Positions 8,115-17,913 of a DNA stretch of 64,000 nucleotides are shown here, piece after piece; positions within the stretch are counted from its first letter, which is position 1, and each line of letters opens with the position of its first letter. A program made the position numbers and the translations under genes. This DNA is from Betaproteobacteria bacterium (lineage in GTDB: Bacteria; Pseudomonadota; Gammaproteobacteria; Burkholderiales; Rhodocyclaceae). The stretch lies in NCBI GenBank assembly GCA_028065725.1, contig JAPTVL010000173.1, forward strand, positions 124,001-188,000, read 5' to 3'. The notes below the pieces were generated by a model that made no database searches, had not been told where the DNA came from, and saw nothing but the letters and a program-made list of their open reading frames with translations.

Positions 8115-9241
8115 TGGAAATACAGCCGGATGTCGTCCCACAGCCGGCCGAGGAAGCCGGCCATTGGCACCGCGCTTTGCGCGACGACCGGATACTCGCC
8201 CCAGGCCTGGCCGGCGACGGACAACTTCAGCGTGCCAACCACGCTGCCGGCCGCTATCGGCGCCAGCAGCGGCTGCTGGCTGATGAGTTGCGCGGTGAGC
8301 TTGTCGGCCATGCCGCGCGGCACGGAAACCACGAAATCCTCGGCGAAGCCGGCGGCCACCAGGTTCTGCGCGCCCTTGAAGACCTTGATCTGTGAAATCG
8401 CCCGCCCCTTGTCGTAGAGCTTGACTGCCTCGAATGCGGTGTAGCCCCAGTTGAGCAGGTTGAGCGAATCGCGGGCGCGGGCTTCTTCCGAGGCGGTGTC
8501 GAGCACCACGGAAATCAGCCGTCGCGGACCGCGCCTGGCGGTGGCGATCAGGCAGTAGCCGGCCGCGTTGGAATGCCCGGTCTTGAGCCCGTCGACGGTC
8601 GGATCGGCCCACAGCAGGCGGTTGCGGTTGTGCTGGCGGATGCCGGCGTAGGTGTATTCCTTGGTTGCGTGCAGGGCATGGGTTTCCGGATGGTCGCGGA
8701 TCAGCGCGGCGGCCAGGCGGGCGAGATCGCGCGCCGTCGAATAATGGTTGGGCGCCGGCCCTTCGAAGTAGCCGCTGGCATTGAGAAAATTGCTGTCTTT
8801 GAGGCCCATGCGCTGCGCGGTGCGGTTCATCATCGCGGCGAAGGCATCCTCCGTACCGCCGATGGCCTCGGCCAGCGCCACCGAGGCGTCGTTGCCGGAC
8901 TGGATCACCATGCCCTTGAACAGATCGTCGACCGAAACGCCCTTATTCACCGGCACGAAACTGCGCGAGCCCTGGGTGCGCCAGGCGCGTTCCGAGACCG
9001 TGACCGGCTGCTGCAGGGAAAGCGTTTTCTGCGCCAGTGCATCGGCCACCAGATAGGTGGTCATGACCTTGGTCAGCGAGGCCGGCTCCAGCCGGGTATC
9101 GGCCTCATGTGCGGCCAGCACCTGGCCGGTGGCGTAGTCCATCAGCAGCCAGGCGCGCGCGCTGAGTGTGGGTACCGGAAGGGGCTGGGCATGGCTGGCT
9201 GCCAGCGGCAGCAGGCAAAACAGGAATACGAGGAAGCGCAT
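8111..9241 (-). CDS. dacA: D-alanyl-D-alanine carboxypeptidase (PBP5/6 type)
   Basis: Periplasmic penicillin-binding protein that trims the terminal D-alanine from peptidoglycan stem peptides. 376 residues with a signal peptide (residues 1-18, cleavage after SHA). The active-site triad motifs are all present: SLTK (S-x-x-K) near residue 55, SGN (S-x-N) near 115 and KTG near 217, followed by the C-terminal PBP5 domain and a short amphipathic tail ending FLGRLWDDIRLYFQ that would anchor it to the inner membrane. It is first in the dacA-dat-DUF493-lipB-lipA chain, and its stop overlaps the dat start. The gap to rlpA upstream is about 80 bp. Confidence 0.95.
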   Translation of the reverse strand: MRFLVFLFCLLPLAASHAQPLPVPTLSARAWLLMDYATGQVLAAHEADTRLEPASLTKVMTTYLVADALAQKTLSLQQPVTVSERAWRTQGSRSFVPVNKGVSVDDLFKGMVIQSGNDASVALAEAIGGTEDAFAAMMNRTAQRMGLKDSNFLNASGYFEGPAPNHYSTARDLARLAAALIRDHPETHALHATKEYTYAGIRQHNRNRLLWADPTVDGLKTGHSNAAGYCLIATARRGPRRLISVVLDTASEEARARDSLNLLNWGYTAFEAVKLYDKGRAISQIKVFKGAQNLVAAGFAEDFVVSVPRGMADKLTAQLISQQPLLAPIAAGSVVGTLKLSVAGQAWGEYPVVAQSAVPMAGFLGRLWDDIRLYFQ

Positions 9242-9323
9242 TGGAGGGTATCCGGGCTGCAGGAAAGGAGGATTATAAAGGCCCGGCCCGGGTCACCCGG
9301 CCGCACGGCTGCCGGCGCCGGCG

Positions 9324-10352
9324 CTAGCGCTGCACGACGACGGGCGCCATGCCGAAGCTTTCGCGCAGGCGTCCGCCCGCAAGTTGCGCCGCGGCGGCAT
9401 CCGGCCAGGGCCCGAGCTGGACGCGGAACAGCTTGCCGGCCGACTGCACCACCAGCTTCGCAGCCAGATCGCCCAGTTCGCGCGCCAGCCGCAGGCGCAG
9501 CGCCTCGGCGTTGTCGCGGTTGCCGAAGGCGCCCAGCTGCAGGAAGTGGCCGCGCGCATCCTGCAGCTGCGGCAACGCCGGCTCGGGCCGTGCCGCGGCC
9601 AGCTGCGCGATCGGATCCGCGTCGCCCGTCTGCGGCGGCGCCGGTGCCAGTGCCGCCGCCGGAGTTATGCCTCCGGCGGAGCCGGAGGCGGTATCCCTTG
9701 CGGACGGCGCTGGTGCAGCGGCGAGGGCCTGCCCGGGCAGGACGCTTTCCACCTCAACCACGGTACTGCCCTGGCCGATGTAGCCAAGCTTGTACGCCGC
9801 AGTCCAGGACAGGTCGATCTCGCGTCCGGCATGGAAGGGTCCGCGATCATTGACGCGCACCACCACCGATCTGCCGTTGGCCGGGTTGCTGACGCGGACA
9901 TAGGAGGGAATCGGCAGGGTCGGATGCGCCGCCGTCATGCCGTACATGTCGTAGGGCTCGCCGCTGGACGTCTTCTGGCCGTGGAACTTGCGCCCGTACC
10001 AGCTGCCGATGCCGCGCGCCCGGTAGGGCTGCAACGTGCGCTGCGGCACGTAGTCGCGGCCGAACACCGAATAGGGCTTGTTGGCGAAGCGGTGCAGCGG
10101 CTCAAGTTTCGGCACCGCATCGGGAATGGCGTCGATGGCTTCCGGCGGCGGCTGGTCGCCGGGTCCGTCGTCCTGGTAAAAACCGCCACTGTACTTGATC
10201 GGCGGCGCCGGCTTTTTCGCCGCAGCACCAGGAGTCGGCGCTGGCGGCACGGCGGCCGCGGGCGTCTCGGCGCGGTCGATCACCGGACGCGGCGCCTGGC
10301 TGCCGCAGGCGGCCAGAAGAATTGGCAGAAGCAGCAGCCAGACCCGGTTCAC
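9324..10352 (-). CDS. rlpA: Septal ring lytic transglycosylase RlpA lipoprotein
   Basis: Outer-membrane lipoprotein of 342 residues with a lipobox (LLPILLAAC, Cys at about residue 16). A Pro/Ala-rich linker is followed by the double-psi beta-barrel domain: GIGSWYGRKFHGQKTSSGE with the Asp in VRVNDRGPF. The C-terminal SPOR domain (GHFLQLGAFGNRDNAEAL to MAPVVVQR, about residues 265-342) binds denuded glycan strands at the septum. Start GTG 10352 overlaps the rodA stop as GTGA, so the longer open frame upstream is rejected. It follows rodA in the elongasome operon, a standard neighbour. One copy of the dispersed repeat lies in the linker, read as V-P-P-A-P-T-P. Confidence 0.93.
   Translation of the reverse strand: MNRVWLLLLPILLAACGSQAPRPVIDRAETPAAAVPPAPTPGAAAKKPAPPIKYSGGFYQDDGPGDQPPPEAIDAIPDAVPKLEPLHRFANKPYSVFGRDYVPQRTLQPYRARGIGSWYGRKFHGQKTSSGEPYDMYGMTAAHPTLPIPSYVRVSNPANGRSVVVRVNDRGPFHAGREIDLSWTAAYKLGYIGQGSTVVEVESVLPGQALAAAPAPSARDTASGSAGGITPAAALAPAPPQTGDADPIAQLAAARPEPALPQLQDARGHFLQLGAFGNRDNAEALRLRLARELGDLAAKLVVQSAGKLFRVQLGPWPDAAAAQLAGGRLRESFGMAPVVVQR
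10231..10255 (+). repeat. Dispersed 24-bp repeat, copy 4 (inside rlpA)
   Basis: Plus-strand GGAGTCGGCGCTGGCGGCAC then GGCGG, a full match. It is antisense to rlpA and falls in the low-complexity linker, where its reverse complement encodes A-V-P-P-A-P-T-P. Confidence 0.85.
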
Positions 10353-11458
10353 TTCTGCACCAGCATGCGGTTGCCGTGGATCGACATCAGAATGCCGATG
10401 CCGAGGAACAACGTCACCAGCGCCGTGCCGCCGTAGCTGATCAGCGGCAGCGGCACGCCCACCACCGGCAGGATGCCGGACACCATGCCCATGTTGACGA
10501 AGGCATAGGTGAAGAAAATCATGGTCACGGCGCCGGCCAGCAGTCGCGAAAACAGCGTCGCCGCATTGGCCGCGATCATCAGTCCGCGACCGATCAGCAG
10601 CGCATACAACGTCAGCAGCAGCAGATTGCCGAACAGGCCGAACTCCTCGGAGTACACGGCGAAGATGAAGTCGGTGTGGCGCTCGGGGATGAATTCGAGC
10701 TGGGCCTGGGTGCCCTGCCGCCAGCCTTTGCCGAAAATGCCGCCGGAACCGATGGCGATGGTGGACTGGATGATGTGGAAGCCCTTGCCCAGCGGATCCT
10801 TTTCCGGATCGAACAGGGTGATGATGCGGTGGCGTTGGTAGTCGTGCAGCAGGTTCCACGCCAGCGGCGCGGCGGCCAGGCCGGTGACGGCCATGCCGAT
10901 CATGATCTTCCACGACAGGCCGGCAAAGAAGATCACGTAGAAACCCGCGGCCAGCACCAGGATCGCGGTGCCGAGGTCGGGCTGGCGCGCGATCAGCGCC
11001 ACCGGCAGCAGCAGCAGCATGGCAGCGACGCCGTAGTCGCCCAGGCGCGGCATGGCTTCGCGCTTCTGGAAGAACCAGGCCAGCAGCAGCGGCATGGCGA
11101 TCTTCATCAGCTCGGATGGTTGCGCGCGCATGAAGCCGAGGTTGAGCCAGCGCCGTGCGCCTTTCGACACGTCGCCGAACAGGGCCACGGCGATCAGCAG
11201 CAGCAGGCCAAGCACGTAGACCGGCACCGCCAGATGCATCAGGCGCTGCGGCGGCACCTGCGCCACCACCCGCATCACCACCAGGGCCGCCGCCACGTTC
11301 AGCAACTGCGCATTGACGCGCTCGGGCGAGGCGCTGAACATCATGCCAATGGCAAACAGCAGCAGCAGGCCGGCGAACAGCATCAGCAGCGGATCGATCG
11401 GCGCCACCAGCCGCTGCAGCAGCTCGCGAATCGTGGCCAGGCCGATGCCGCGGTTCAT
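10349..11458 (-). CDS. rodA: Rod shape-determining glycosyltransferase RodA
   Basis: SEDS-family peptidoglycan glycosyltransferase that polymerises lateral-wall glycan together with PBP2. 369 residues with about ten membrane helices. Family signatures: LNLGFMRAQPSELMKIAMP, RQPDLGTAILVLAAG, the large periplasmic loop region QSTIAIGSGGIFGKGW with FIPERHTDFIFAVYSEEFG, and the C-terminal GVPLPLISYGGTAL. The start ATG 11458 overlaps the mrdA stop by 4 nt. It is placed between mrdA and rlpA as in most proteobacteria. RodA rather than FtsW, because of the mre/mrdA context. Confidence 0.96.
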   Translation of the reverse strand: MNRGIGLATIRELLQRLVAPIDPLLMLFAGLLLLFAIGMMFSASPERVNAQLLNVAAALVVMRVVAQVPPQRLMHLAVPVYVLGLLLLIAVALFGDVSKGARRWLNLGFMRAQPSELMKIAMPLLLAWFFQKREAMPRLGDYGVAAMLLLLPVALIARQPDLGTAILVLAAGFYVIFFAGLSWKIMIGMAVTGLAAAPLAWNLLHDYQRHRIITLFDPEKDPLGKGFHIIQSTIAIGSGGIFGKGWRQGTQAQLEFIPERHTDFIFAVYSEEFGLFGNLLLLTLYALLIGRGLMIAANAATLFSRLLAGAVTMIFFTYAFVNMGMVSGILPVVGVPLPLISYGGTALVTLFLGIGILMSIHGNRMLVQK

Positions 11459-13347
11459 TCCGCGTCCTTTTCGACAGCCGCTTCGTCGACCGGCGCCGGC
11501 GCCTTGGGCCGCTTGCCGAGCAGGTAGTAGTCCATCACCTGGCGCGCGATCGGCGCCGCGGCCTGGGCGCCGAAGCCGCCATTTTCGACCAGCACCGCCA
11601 GCGCGATCTTCGGCTCATCGGCCGGCGCGAAGGCGATGAACAGGGCATGGTCGCGCAAGTGGGCCACCATGCTCTCGGTCTTGTGCTCGGCACCCTTGTA
11701 GGAGAAAACCTGGGCCGTGCCAGTCTTGCCGGCGGAGACATATTCGGCGCCGGCAAAGGCGCGCGCGCCGGTGCCTTCCTGGTTCACGCCGACCATGGCA
11801 TTGCGGATCACCTCGACATGCTCCGGCTTCAGGCTCAGGGTATGGGTCGGCTTCGGTTCGATCAGGGTCTGCTTGCCGCTGCGCGTATCGGTGACATGCC
11901 TGACCAGATGCGGACGGAATACCACGCCGCCATTGGCCAGGATCGCCGTGGCGTGCGCCAGCTGGATCGGCGTGTAGGCGTTGTAGCCTTGGCCGATGCC
12001 GATCGAAATGGTTTCACCGGCATACCACTTCTGCTGCTCCGGCTTCCTGAAACGCTTCTTCTTCCATTCCGGCGAGGGCAGCACGCCTTCGGATTCGCCG
12101 TCGATGTCGACTCCGGTGCGACTGCCGAGCCCGAGCCGGCCCATGAAGTCGGCGATGTTGTCGATGCCCATGTCGTTGGCCAGCATGTAGTAGTAGGTGT
12201 CGCAGGAATGCACGATGGACTTGTACATGTCCACCATGCCGTGACCGCCCTTCTTGTCGTCGCGGAAATGGTGCCCGCCGAAATTGAAGAAGCCGGGATC
12301 GGATATCGCCTGCTCCGCCCGCCGTTTGCCCAGCGTCAGAGCACCGAGTGCCATGAAGGGCTTGAAGGTGGACCCCGGCGGATAGGCGCCGTTGAGCGCG
12401 CGGTTCACCATCGGCTTGTCGGGCGACTCGTTGAGTTCGCGCCAGCTCTGCGTGTCGATGCCGTCGACGAACAGGTTGGGATCGTAATTCGGCACCGCGA
12501 CCAGCGCCAGGATGCCGCCGCTGGCCGGGTCGATCGCCACCAGCGCGCCACGGCGTGAGCCGAAAGCCTGCTCGGCGATGCGCTGCAGCTCGGCGTCGAC
12601 CGTCAGCGTCAGGTTGTTGCCCGGCACCGGCGCGGTGCGCGCCAGGGTGCGCACCGCGCGGCCGCCGGCATCGACCTCCACCTGCTCGAAGCCGGTCTCG
12701 CCATGCAGTTCGAATTCGTAGCGCTGCTCCAGCCCGGTCTTGCCGAAATGCTCGGTGCCGCGATAATTGGCGTCCTGCCCCTTCTCTTCGATCTTCCCCA
12801 GATCCTTGTCATTAACGCGACCGATGTAGCCCAGCAGGTGCGAAGCGAAGGCGCCGTTGGGGTATTGGCGAAACAGCCGCGCCTTGATGTCGACGCCGGG
12901 AAAGCGGTAGCGATGGGCGATGAACTTCGCCACCTCCTCGTCGGTCAGGCGGGTGCGGATCGGCAGCGAACCGAGGTTGCGGCTTTCTTCCAGCAGTTGC
13001 CTGAAGCGCTTGCGGTCCTTGGGCTGGATATCGATGACGGTCGCCAGGCCGTCGATCAGCTGTTCCAGGTCGCGCGCCCGGGAGGGCGTGATTTCGAGCG
13101 TGTAGGCCGGGTAGTTGCGCGCCAGGACCACCCCGTTGCGATCCATGATCAGGCCCCGGTTGGGCACGATCGGCACCAGCGATATGCGGTTGTCCTCGGC
13201 GCGGGTCTGGTAGTACTCGTGCTGCACGATCTGCAGCCAGACGAAGCGGACGAACAGGAGCGTGAAGCAGAGCAGCACGAAGCCGCCCGCCACCGCGATC
13301 CGCGAACGGAAGCGCTCGAGTTCTTCCTGGGGATTCTTGAATTCCAT
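11455..13347 (-). CDS. mrdA: Penicillin-binding protein 2 (elongation transpeptidase)
   Basis: Class B penicillin-binding protein that crosslinks peptidoglycan in the lateral wall, working with RodA. 630 residues with one N-terminal membrane anchor (about 17-38), the PBP dimerisation domain with VPIVPNRGLIMDRNGVVLA, and the transpeptidase domain. Motifs: SxxK in YPPGSTFKPFMAL (about residue 328), SxN as SCD in IVHSCDTYYY, and KTG in SAGKTGTAQVF. Start ATG 13347 lies 102 bp downstream of the mreD start-side neighbour's stop, separated from mreD by an unusual GA/CT-rich hairpin. The stop overlaps rodA. Confidence 0.96.
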   Translation of the reverse strand: MEFKNPQEELERFRSRIAVAGGFVLLCFTLLFVRFVWLQIVQHEYYQTRAEDNRISLVPIVPNRGLIMDRNGVVLARNYPAYTLEITPSRARDLEQLIDGLATVIDIQPKDRKRFRQLLEESRNLGSLPIRTRLTDEEVAKFIAHRYRFPGVDIKARLFRQYPNGAFASHLLGYIGRVNDKDLGKIEEKGQDANYRGTEHFGKTGLEQRYEFELHGETGFEQVEVDAGGRAVRTLARTAPVPGNNLTLTVDAELQRIAEQAFGSRRGALVAIDPASGGILALVAVPNYDPNLFVDGIDTQSWRELNESPDKPMVNRALNGAYPPGSTFKPFMALGALTLGKRRAEQAISDPGFFNFGGHHFRDDKKGGHGMVDMYKSIVHSCDTYYYMLANDMGIDNIADFMGRLGLGSRTGVDIDGESEGVLPSPEWKKKRFRKPEQQKWYAGETISIGIGQGYNAYTPIQLAHATAILANGGVVFRPHLVRHVTDTRSGKQTLIEPKPTHTLSLKPEHVEVIRNAMVGVNQEGTGARAFAGAEYVSAGKTGTAQVFSYKGAEHKTESMVAHLRDHALFIAFAPADEPKIALAVLVENGGFGAQAAAPIARQVMDYYLLGKRPKAPAPVDEAAVEKDAE

Positions 13348-13359
13348 CTATGAGGCGGG

Positions 13360-13433
13360 GAAGGGGGAAGGGGGAAGTGGGAAGGATAAAGGCGTCGACG
13401 CTTCCCCTCTTCCCTCTTCCCCCTTCCCCCTTC
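13360..13433. repeat. Long purine/pyrimidine inverted repeat between mreD and mrdA
   Basis: Arms 13360-13384 (starting GAAGGGGGAAGGGGGAAG) and 13409-13433 are 25 bases each and pair with a single mismatch around a 24-base loop. The loop contains the palindrome GCGTCGACGC. Each strand has an almost pure purine arm and a pure pyrimidine arm. It occupies nearly the whole 88-bp gap between the mreD stop and the mrdA start inside an operon. On RNA it would form a very stable stem, and on DNA it could adopt triplex-like forms. No T-run follows. Confidence 0.9.
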
Positions 13434-13435
13434 TC

Positions 13436-13957
13436 TCAAATGGGCCGATGCACATCTTTGTCTTCCGACTGGAACTGCGGAATCAGTAGCAGGTAGGTCA
13501 CCGGATGCCAGAGCAGGGTCGCGGTGATGCTGGAGAGGAACCAGAGCAGCCCGGGGAACTCGGCGCCGCCGATCATGCGCGTGACCATCATCGCCAGCTG
13601 CATGCCGAGAAACAGCGGCAGTACGTGCAGCGCCTGCTGCGACAGGGGAAACCACAGCACACGGCGCGACAGGCCGGCGGCGGCAAAAGCCAGCAGCACG
13701 TAGGCCAGCGCATGCTGCCCCATCACGCTGGCATCGGCGACGTCCATCGCCAGGCCGAGCACGAAGCCGGCAGCCATGCCGACCTTCAGCGGTTGATGCA
13801 CGCACCAGAAGGCCAGCACCAGCGCCACCCAGTCGGGAATGCCGGGCAGGCGTCCGAAAGGCACCAGGTTCAGCAGCAGCGCGATGAACAGCGTCAGCAC
13901 GATGAACCAGTTTCTGACCGGCAGCAGGATGCGGCGCGAGGAATGGGTGGGTTGCAT
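13436..13957 (-). CDS. mreD: Rod shape-determining membrane protein MreD
   Basis: Inner-membrane elongasome subunit of 173 residues with about five hydrophobic helices (N-terminal FIVLTLFIALLLNLVPF, then VALVLAFWCVH, GFVLGLAMDVADASVMGQHALAY typical of MreD, and two C-terminal helices). The D-V-A-D-A-S-V-M-G-Q-H-A-L block is the family hallmark. It lies between mreC (start-to-stop spacing 0) and mrdA on the same strand. It links MreBC to the wall-synthesis enzymes. Confidence 0.94.
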   Translation of the reverse strand: MQPTHSSRRILLPVRNWFIVLTLFIALLLNLVPFGRLPGIPDWVALVLAFWCVHQPLKVGMAAGFVLGLAMDVADASVMGQHALAYVLLAFAAAGLSRRVLWFPLSQQALHVLPLFLGMQLAMMVTRMIGGAEFPGLLWFLSSITATLLWHPVTYLLLIPQFQSEDKDVHRPI

Positions 13958-14884
13958 CTAGCGCGCCTTCTCTTTCTTTTTTATCCGCTTGCCGGCGGCC
14001 GGCGGCTCGGGAGCGGCTGCGACGTCCTCGGGTTGCGGCGGCAGCGCGCTGCGGCGGCCGAGCACCAGCGCCAGGCCGTGGCGCTCGACGCCGGCCAGCG
14101 GGGTGCAGATGATGCGGGCGAAGGAGTAGGCGCTGTCGCGGTCGATCTTGAGTACCCTGGCCACCGGCAGGCCCGGCAGATAGACGCCATCGAGGCCCGA
14201 GGTGACGAGAATGTCGCCCACCTGCACCTCGGCGTTCGCCGCCAGAAAACGCAGTTCCATCATGCCCGCGCCGACGCCTGCCAGCACGGCGCGCAGGCCG
14301 TTGCGCTGCACTTCGACGGGAATCGCCTGATCCTTGTCGGTCAGCAGCAGGACCTCCGAGGTCAGCGGGAACACCCGCGCCACCTGGCCGATGACGCCGA
14401 TGTCATCGACCACCGCCTGGCCGGCATCGATGCCGTGCTGGCTGCCCTTGTCGATGATCACCCGGCGCGAGAACGGGTCGCGCGCGGCGTACAGGATCTC
14501 GGCGATGCGGCCTTCGACCGGATGCCGCGCGCGCATGTCGAGCAGGGCGCGCAGGCGCATGTTTTCCTGCTCCAGGTGCTGCTGGCGCAGCAGGAGATTG
14601 GCAGTCCCGAGCTGGCGCCGGCGCAGGTCCTCGTTTTCGCGCAGCAGGGTCGCGTGCCGCGAGAGATAGGCGCCCAGGTCGCCGGCCGCGTCGATCGGTA
14701 TCCAGGTCACGCGCTGCAGCGGCCAGGCCACCGTGGCCACCGCCAGGCGCGCCCATTCCAGGGTGTGGAAGCGCAGGTCGGCGATCAGCAGGATCAGCGA
14801 CAGCGAGACGAAGAAGGCCAGCCGCACGAGCGGTGCCGGACCCCGCTTGAAGAAGGGTGGCGGTGCATGGCCAGCGACGGACAT
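13958..14884 (-). CDS. mreC: Rod shape-determining protein MreC
   Basis: Bitopic membrane protein of 308 residues that couples MreB to the periplasmic wall-synthesis machinery. There is one N-terminal membrane helix (about residues 20-40), a coiled coil (about 65-110, ENEDLRRRQLGTANLLLRQQ), and two beta-barrel domains with DPFSRRVIIDKGSQHGI, DDIGVIGQV, and VGDILVTSGLDGVYLPGLPV. The C-terminal tail is Lys/Arg-rich (KRIKKKEKAR). ATG 14884 is preferred to the TTG three bases earlier. It sits between mreB and mreD, with no gap to mreD. Confidence 0.95.
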   Translation of the reverse strand: MSVAGHAPPPFFKRGPAPLVRLAFFVSLSLILLIADLRFHTLEWARLAVATVAWPLQRVTWIPIDAAGDLGAYLSRHATLLRENEDLRRRQLGTANLLLRQQHLEQENMRLRALLDMRARHPVEGRIAEILYAARDPFSRRVIIDKGSQHGIDAGQAVVDDIGVIGQVARVFPLTSEVLLLTDKDQAIPVEVQRNGLRAVLAGVGAGMMELRFLAANAEVQVGDILVTSGLDGVYLPGLPVARVLKIDRDSAYSFARIICTPLAGVERHGLALVLGRRSALPPQPEDVAAAPEPPAAGKRIKKKEKAR

Positions 14885-14977
14885 CAAGGCAGGTGCGCCC
14901 TCGGAATATGGATGGACCCGGAAACATCCCGCGCGGCACAGCCGCGGGGCCAGCTTGCAAGCTACACGGCGCCGGGC

Positions 14978-16141
<1,164 letters not shown>

Positions 16142-16159
16142 CTACCCCCACAAGCCATC

Positions 16160-16447
16160 ATGTCCCTCAACCTGGAAGACGTCGCCCGCATCGCCCTGTT
16201 GTCCCGCATCGAAATTTCCGCGGCGGAGCGCGAAACCACGCGCGACCAGCTGAACGGCATCCTCGGCTTCATCGAGCAGCTGCAGGCCGTCGATACCACC
16301 GGCATCGAGCCGATGGCGCATGCCGTCGACGTGGTGCAGCGCCTGCGCCCCGACGCCGTCACCGAAAGCGACCATCGCGCCGAATTCCAGGCCGTGGCGC
16401 CGGAAACCGAGGCCGGGTTGTATCTGGTGCCGAGGGTAGTGGAATGA
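16160..16447 (+). CDS. gatC: Asp-tRNA(Asn)/Glu-tRNA(Gln) amidotransferase subunit C
   Basis: Small 95-residue subunit of the GatCAB amidotransferase, which clamps GatA to GatB. The start [18 protein letters not shown] and the middle [23 protein letters not shown] are standard GatC. The C terminus is [11 protein letters not shown]. The stop overlaps the gatA ATG. First gene of gatCAB; its promoter must lie in the 138-bp divergent region shared with mreB (16022-16159). Confidence 0.95.
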   Translation: MSLNLEDVARIALLSRIEISAAERETTRDQLNGILGFIEQLQAVDTTGIEPMAHAVDVVQRLRPDAVTESDHRAEFQAVAPETEAGLYLVPRVVE

Positions 16448-17913
16448 GCGATCTGATCAATTCCTCGCTACGCGAGCTGTCCGCAGCGCTCGCAGCCAAG
16501 AAAGTCTCCGCCGTCGAACTCGCCACGCTGTTCCTCGACCGCGTCGAGCGGCTCAATCCCGCGCTGAATGCCTTCATCACCACCGATCGCGACAGAACCC
16601 TGGCCCAGGCGCGCGCCGTCGACGCCTCCGGCAAAGTCGGCGCCGGTGGGACGCCGCTGGCCGGCATTCCATTGGCACACAAGGACATTTTCTGCACCCA
16701 AGGCTGGCGCACGAGTTGCGGCTCGAAGATGCTGGAGAACTTCGTCGCGCCCTACGACGCGCATGTCGTCGAGAAGCTCGCGGCCGCCGGCATGGTCACC
16801 CTGGGCAAGCTGAACATGGACGAATTCGCCATGGGCTCGTCGAACGAAAGCTCGTATTTCGGCCCGGTGAAGAACCCCTGGGATGTCGCCCGCGTCCCCG
16901 GCGGCTCCTCCGGCGGCTCGGCGGCGGCCATCGCGGCGCGCCTGACGCCGGCGGCGACCGGCACCGACACCGGCGGATCGATCCGCCAGCCGGCGGCATT
17001 GTGCGGCCTGACGGGACTGAAACCGACCTACGGCGTGGTCTCGCGCTACGGCATGATCGCCTTCGCTTCCAGCCTCGACCAGGCCGGGCCGATGGCCAAG
17101 AGCGCGGAAGACTGCGCGCTGCTGCTGAACGCCATGGCCGGCTTCGATGCCCGCGACTCCACCTCGCTGGAACGCCCCGCCGAGGATTACGGTCGCGACC
17201 TGGACCAGCCCCTGGCCGGACTGAGAATCGGCCTGCCGCGGGAGTTTTTCGGCGACGGCATGGACGCCGGCGTGCGCGCCGCGGTCGAAGCCGCGCTGGA
17301 CGAATACCGCAAGCTCGGCGCCAGCACCGTCGAAGTGCGCCTGCCGAATTCCGGCCTGTCGGTGCCGGTGTATTACGTCATCGCGCCGGCCGAGGCCAGT
17401 TCCAACCTGTCGCGCTTCGACGGCGTGCGTTACGGCTACCGCGCGCCCGAGTATGCCGACCTGGCCGAGATGTACTCGAAGAGCCGCGCCCAGGGCTTCG
17501 GCGAGGAGGTGAAGCGCCGCATCCTGATCGGCACCTATGTGCTCTCGCACGGCTACTACGATGCCTATTACCTCCAGGCGCAGAAGATCCGCCGCCTGAT
17601 CGCCGCCGACTTCGAAGCCGCCTTCCGGGATTGCGACGTGATCATGGGGCCGACCTCGCCCTCGGTGGCCTTCGCCTTCGGCGCCAAGAATGCCGACCCG
17701 GTGCAGATGTATCTGTCGGACATTTACACGATCTCGACCAATCTTGCCGGCCTGCCAGGCATGTCGCTGCCCTGCGGTTTTGGCAAAGACAACATGCCAG
17801 TAGGCCTGCAAATCATCGGCAGCTGGTTCGATGAGGCCAGGATGCTGAACGTTGCCAACAAATATCAGCAAGTTACCGACTGGCACCTGCGGATGCCGGG
17901 AGCTGTGCAATGA
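16444..17913 (+). CDS. gatA: Asp-tRNA(Asn)/Glu-tRNA(Gln) amidotransferase subunit A
   Basis: Amidase subunit (489 residues) releasing ammonia from glutamine for transamidation of misacylated tRNA. The amidase-signature Ser-cis-Ser-Lys site is visible: K in [14 protein letters not shown] (about residue 80), the glycine/serine-rich [15 protein letters not shown], and the catalytic serine in [17 protein letters not shown] (about residues 175-190). [12 protein letters not shown] follows. Start ATG 16444 overlaps gatC, and the stop overlaps gatB by 4 nt. Residues K-V-G-A-G-G-T-P just before the catalytic lysine region come from a copy of the dispersed repeat. Confidence 0.97.
   Translation: MSDLINSSLRELSAALAAKKVSAVELATLFLDRVERLNPALNAFITTDRDRTLAQARAVDASGKVGAGGTPLAGIPLAHKDIFCTQGWRTSCGSKMLENFVAPYDAHVVEKLAAAGMVTLGKLNMDEFAMGSSNESSYFGPVKNPWDVARVPGGSSGGSAAAIAARLTPAATGTDTGGSIRQPAALCGLTGLKPTYGVVSRYGMIAFASSLDQAGPMAKSAEDCALLLNAMAGFDARDSTSLERPAEDYGRDLDQPLAGLRIGLPREFFGDGMDAGVRAAVEAALDEYRKLGASTVEVRLPNSGLSVPVYYVIAPAEASSNLSRFDGVRYGYRAPEYADLAEMYSKSRAQGFGEEVKRRILIGTYVLSHGYYDAYYLQAQKIRRLIAADFEAAFRDCDVIMGPTSPSVAFAFGAKNADPVQMYLSDIYTISTNLAGLPGMSLPCGFGKDNMPVGLQIIGSWFDEARMLNVANKYQQVTDWHLRMPGAVQ
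16633..16655 (+). repeat. Dispersed 24-bp repeat, copy 5 (inside gatA)
   Basis: AAAGTCGGCGCCGGTGGGAC then GCC on the plus strand, in sense orientation, read as K-V-G-A-G-G-T-P. One core substitution (GGCG to GGTG). Confidence 0.75.

Noticed and set aside
13360..13433. The GA/CT repeat as a CRISPR-like or tandem array
   Set aside because: It is one inverted pair, without spacers; no CRISPR array was seen anywhere in the window.
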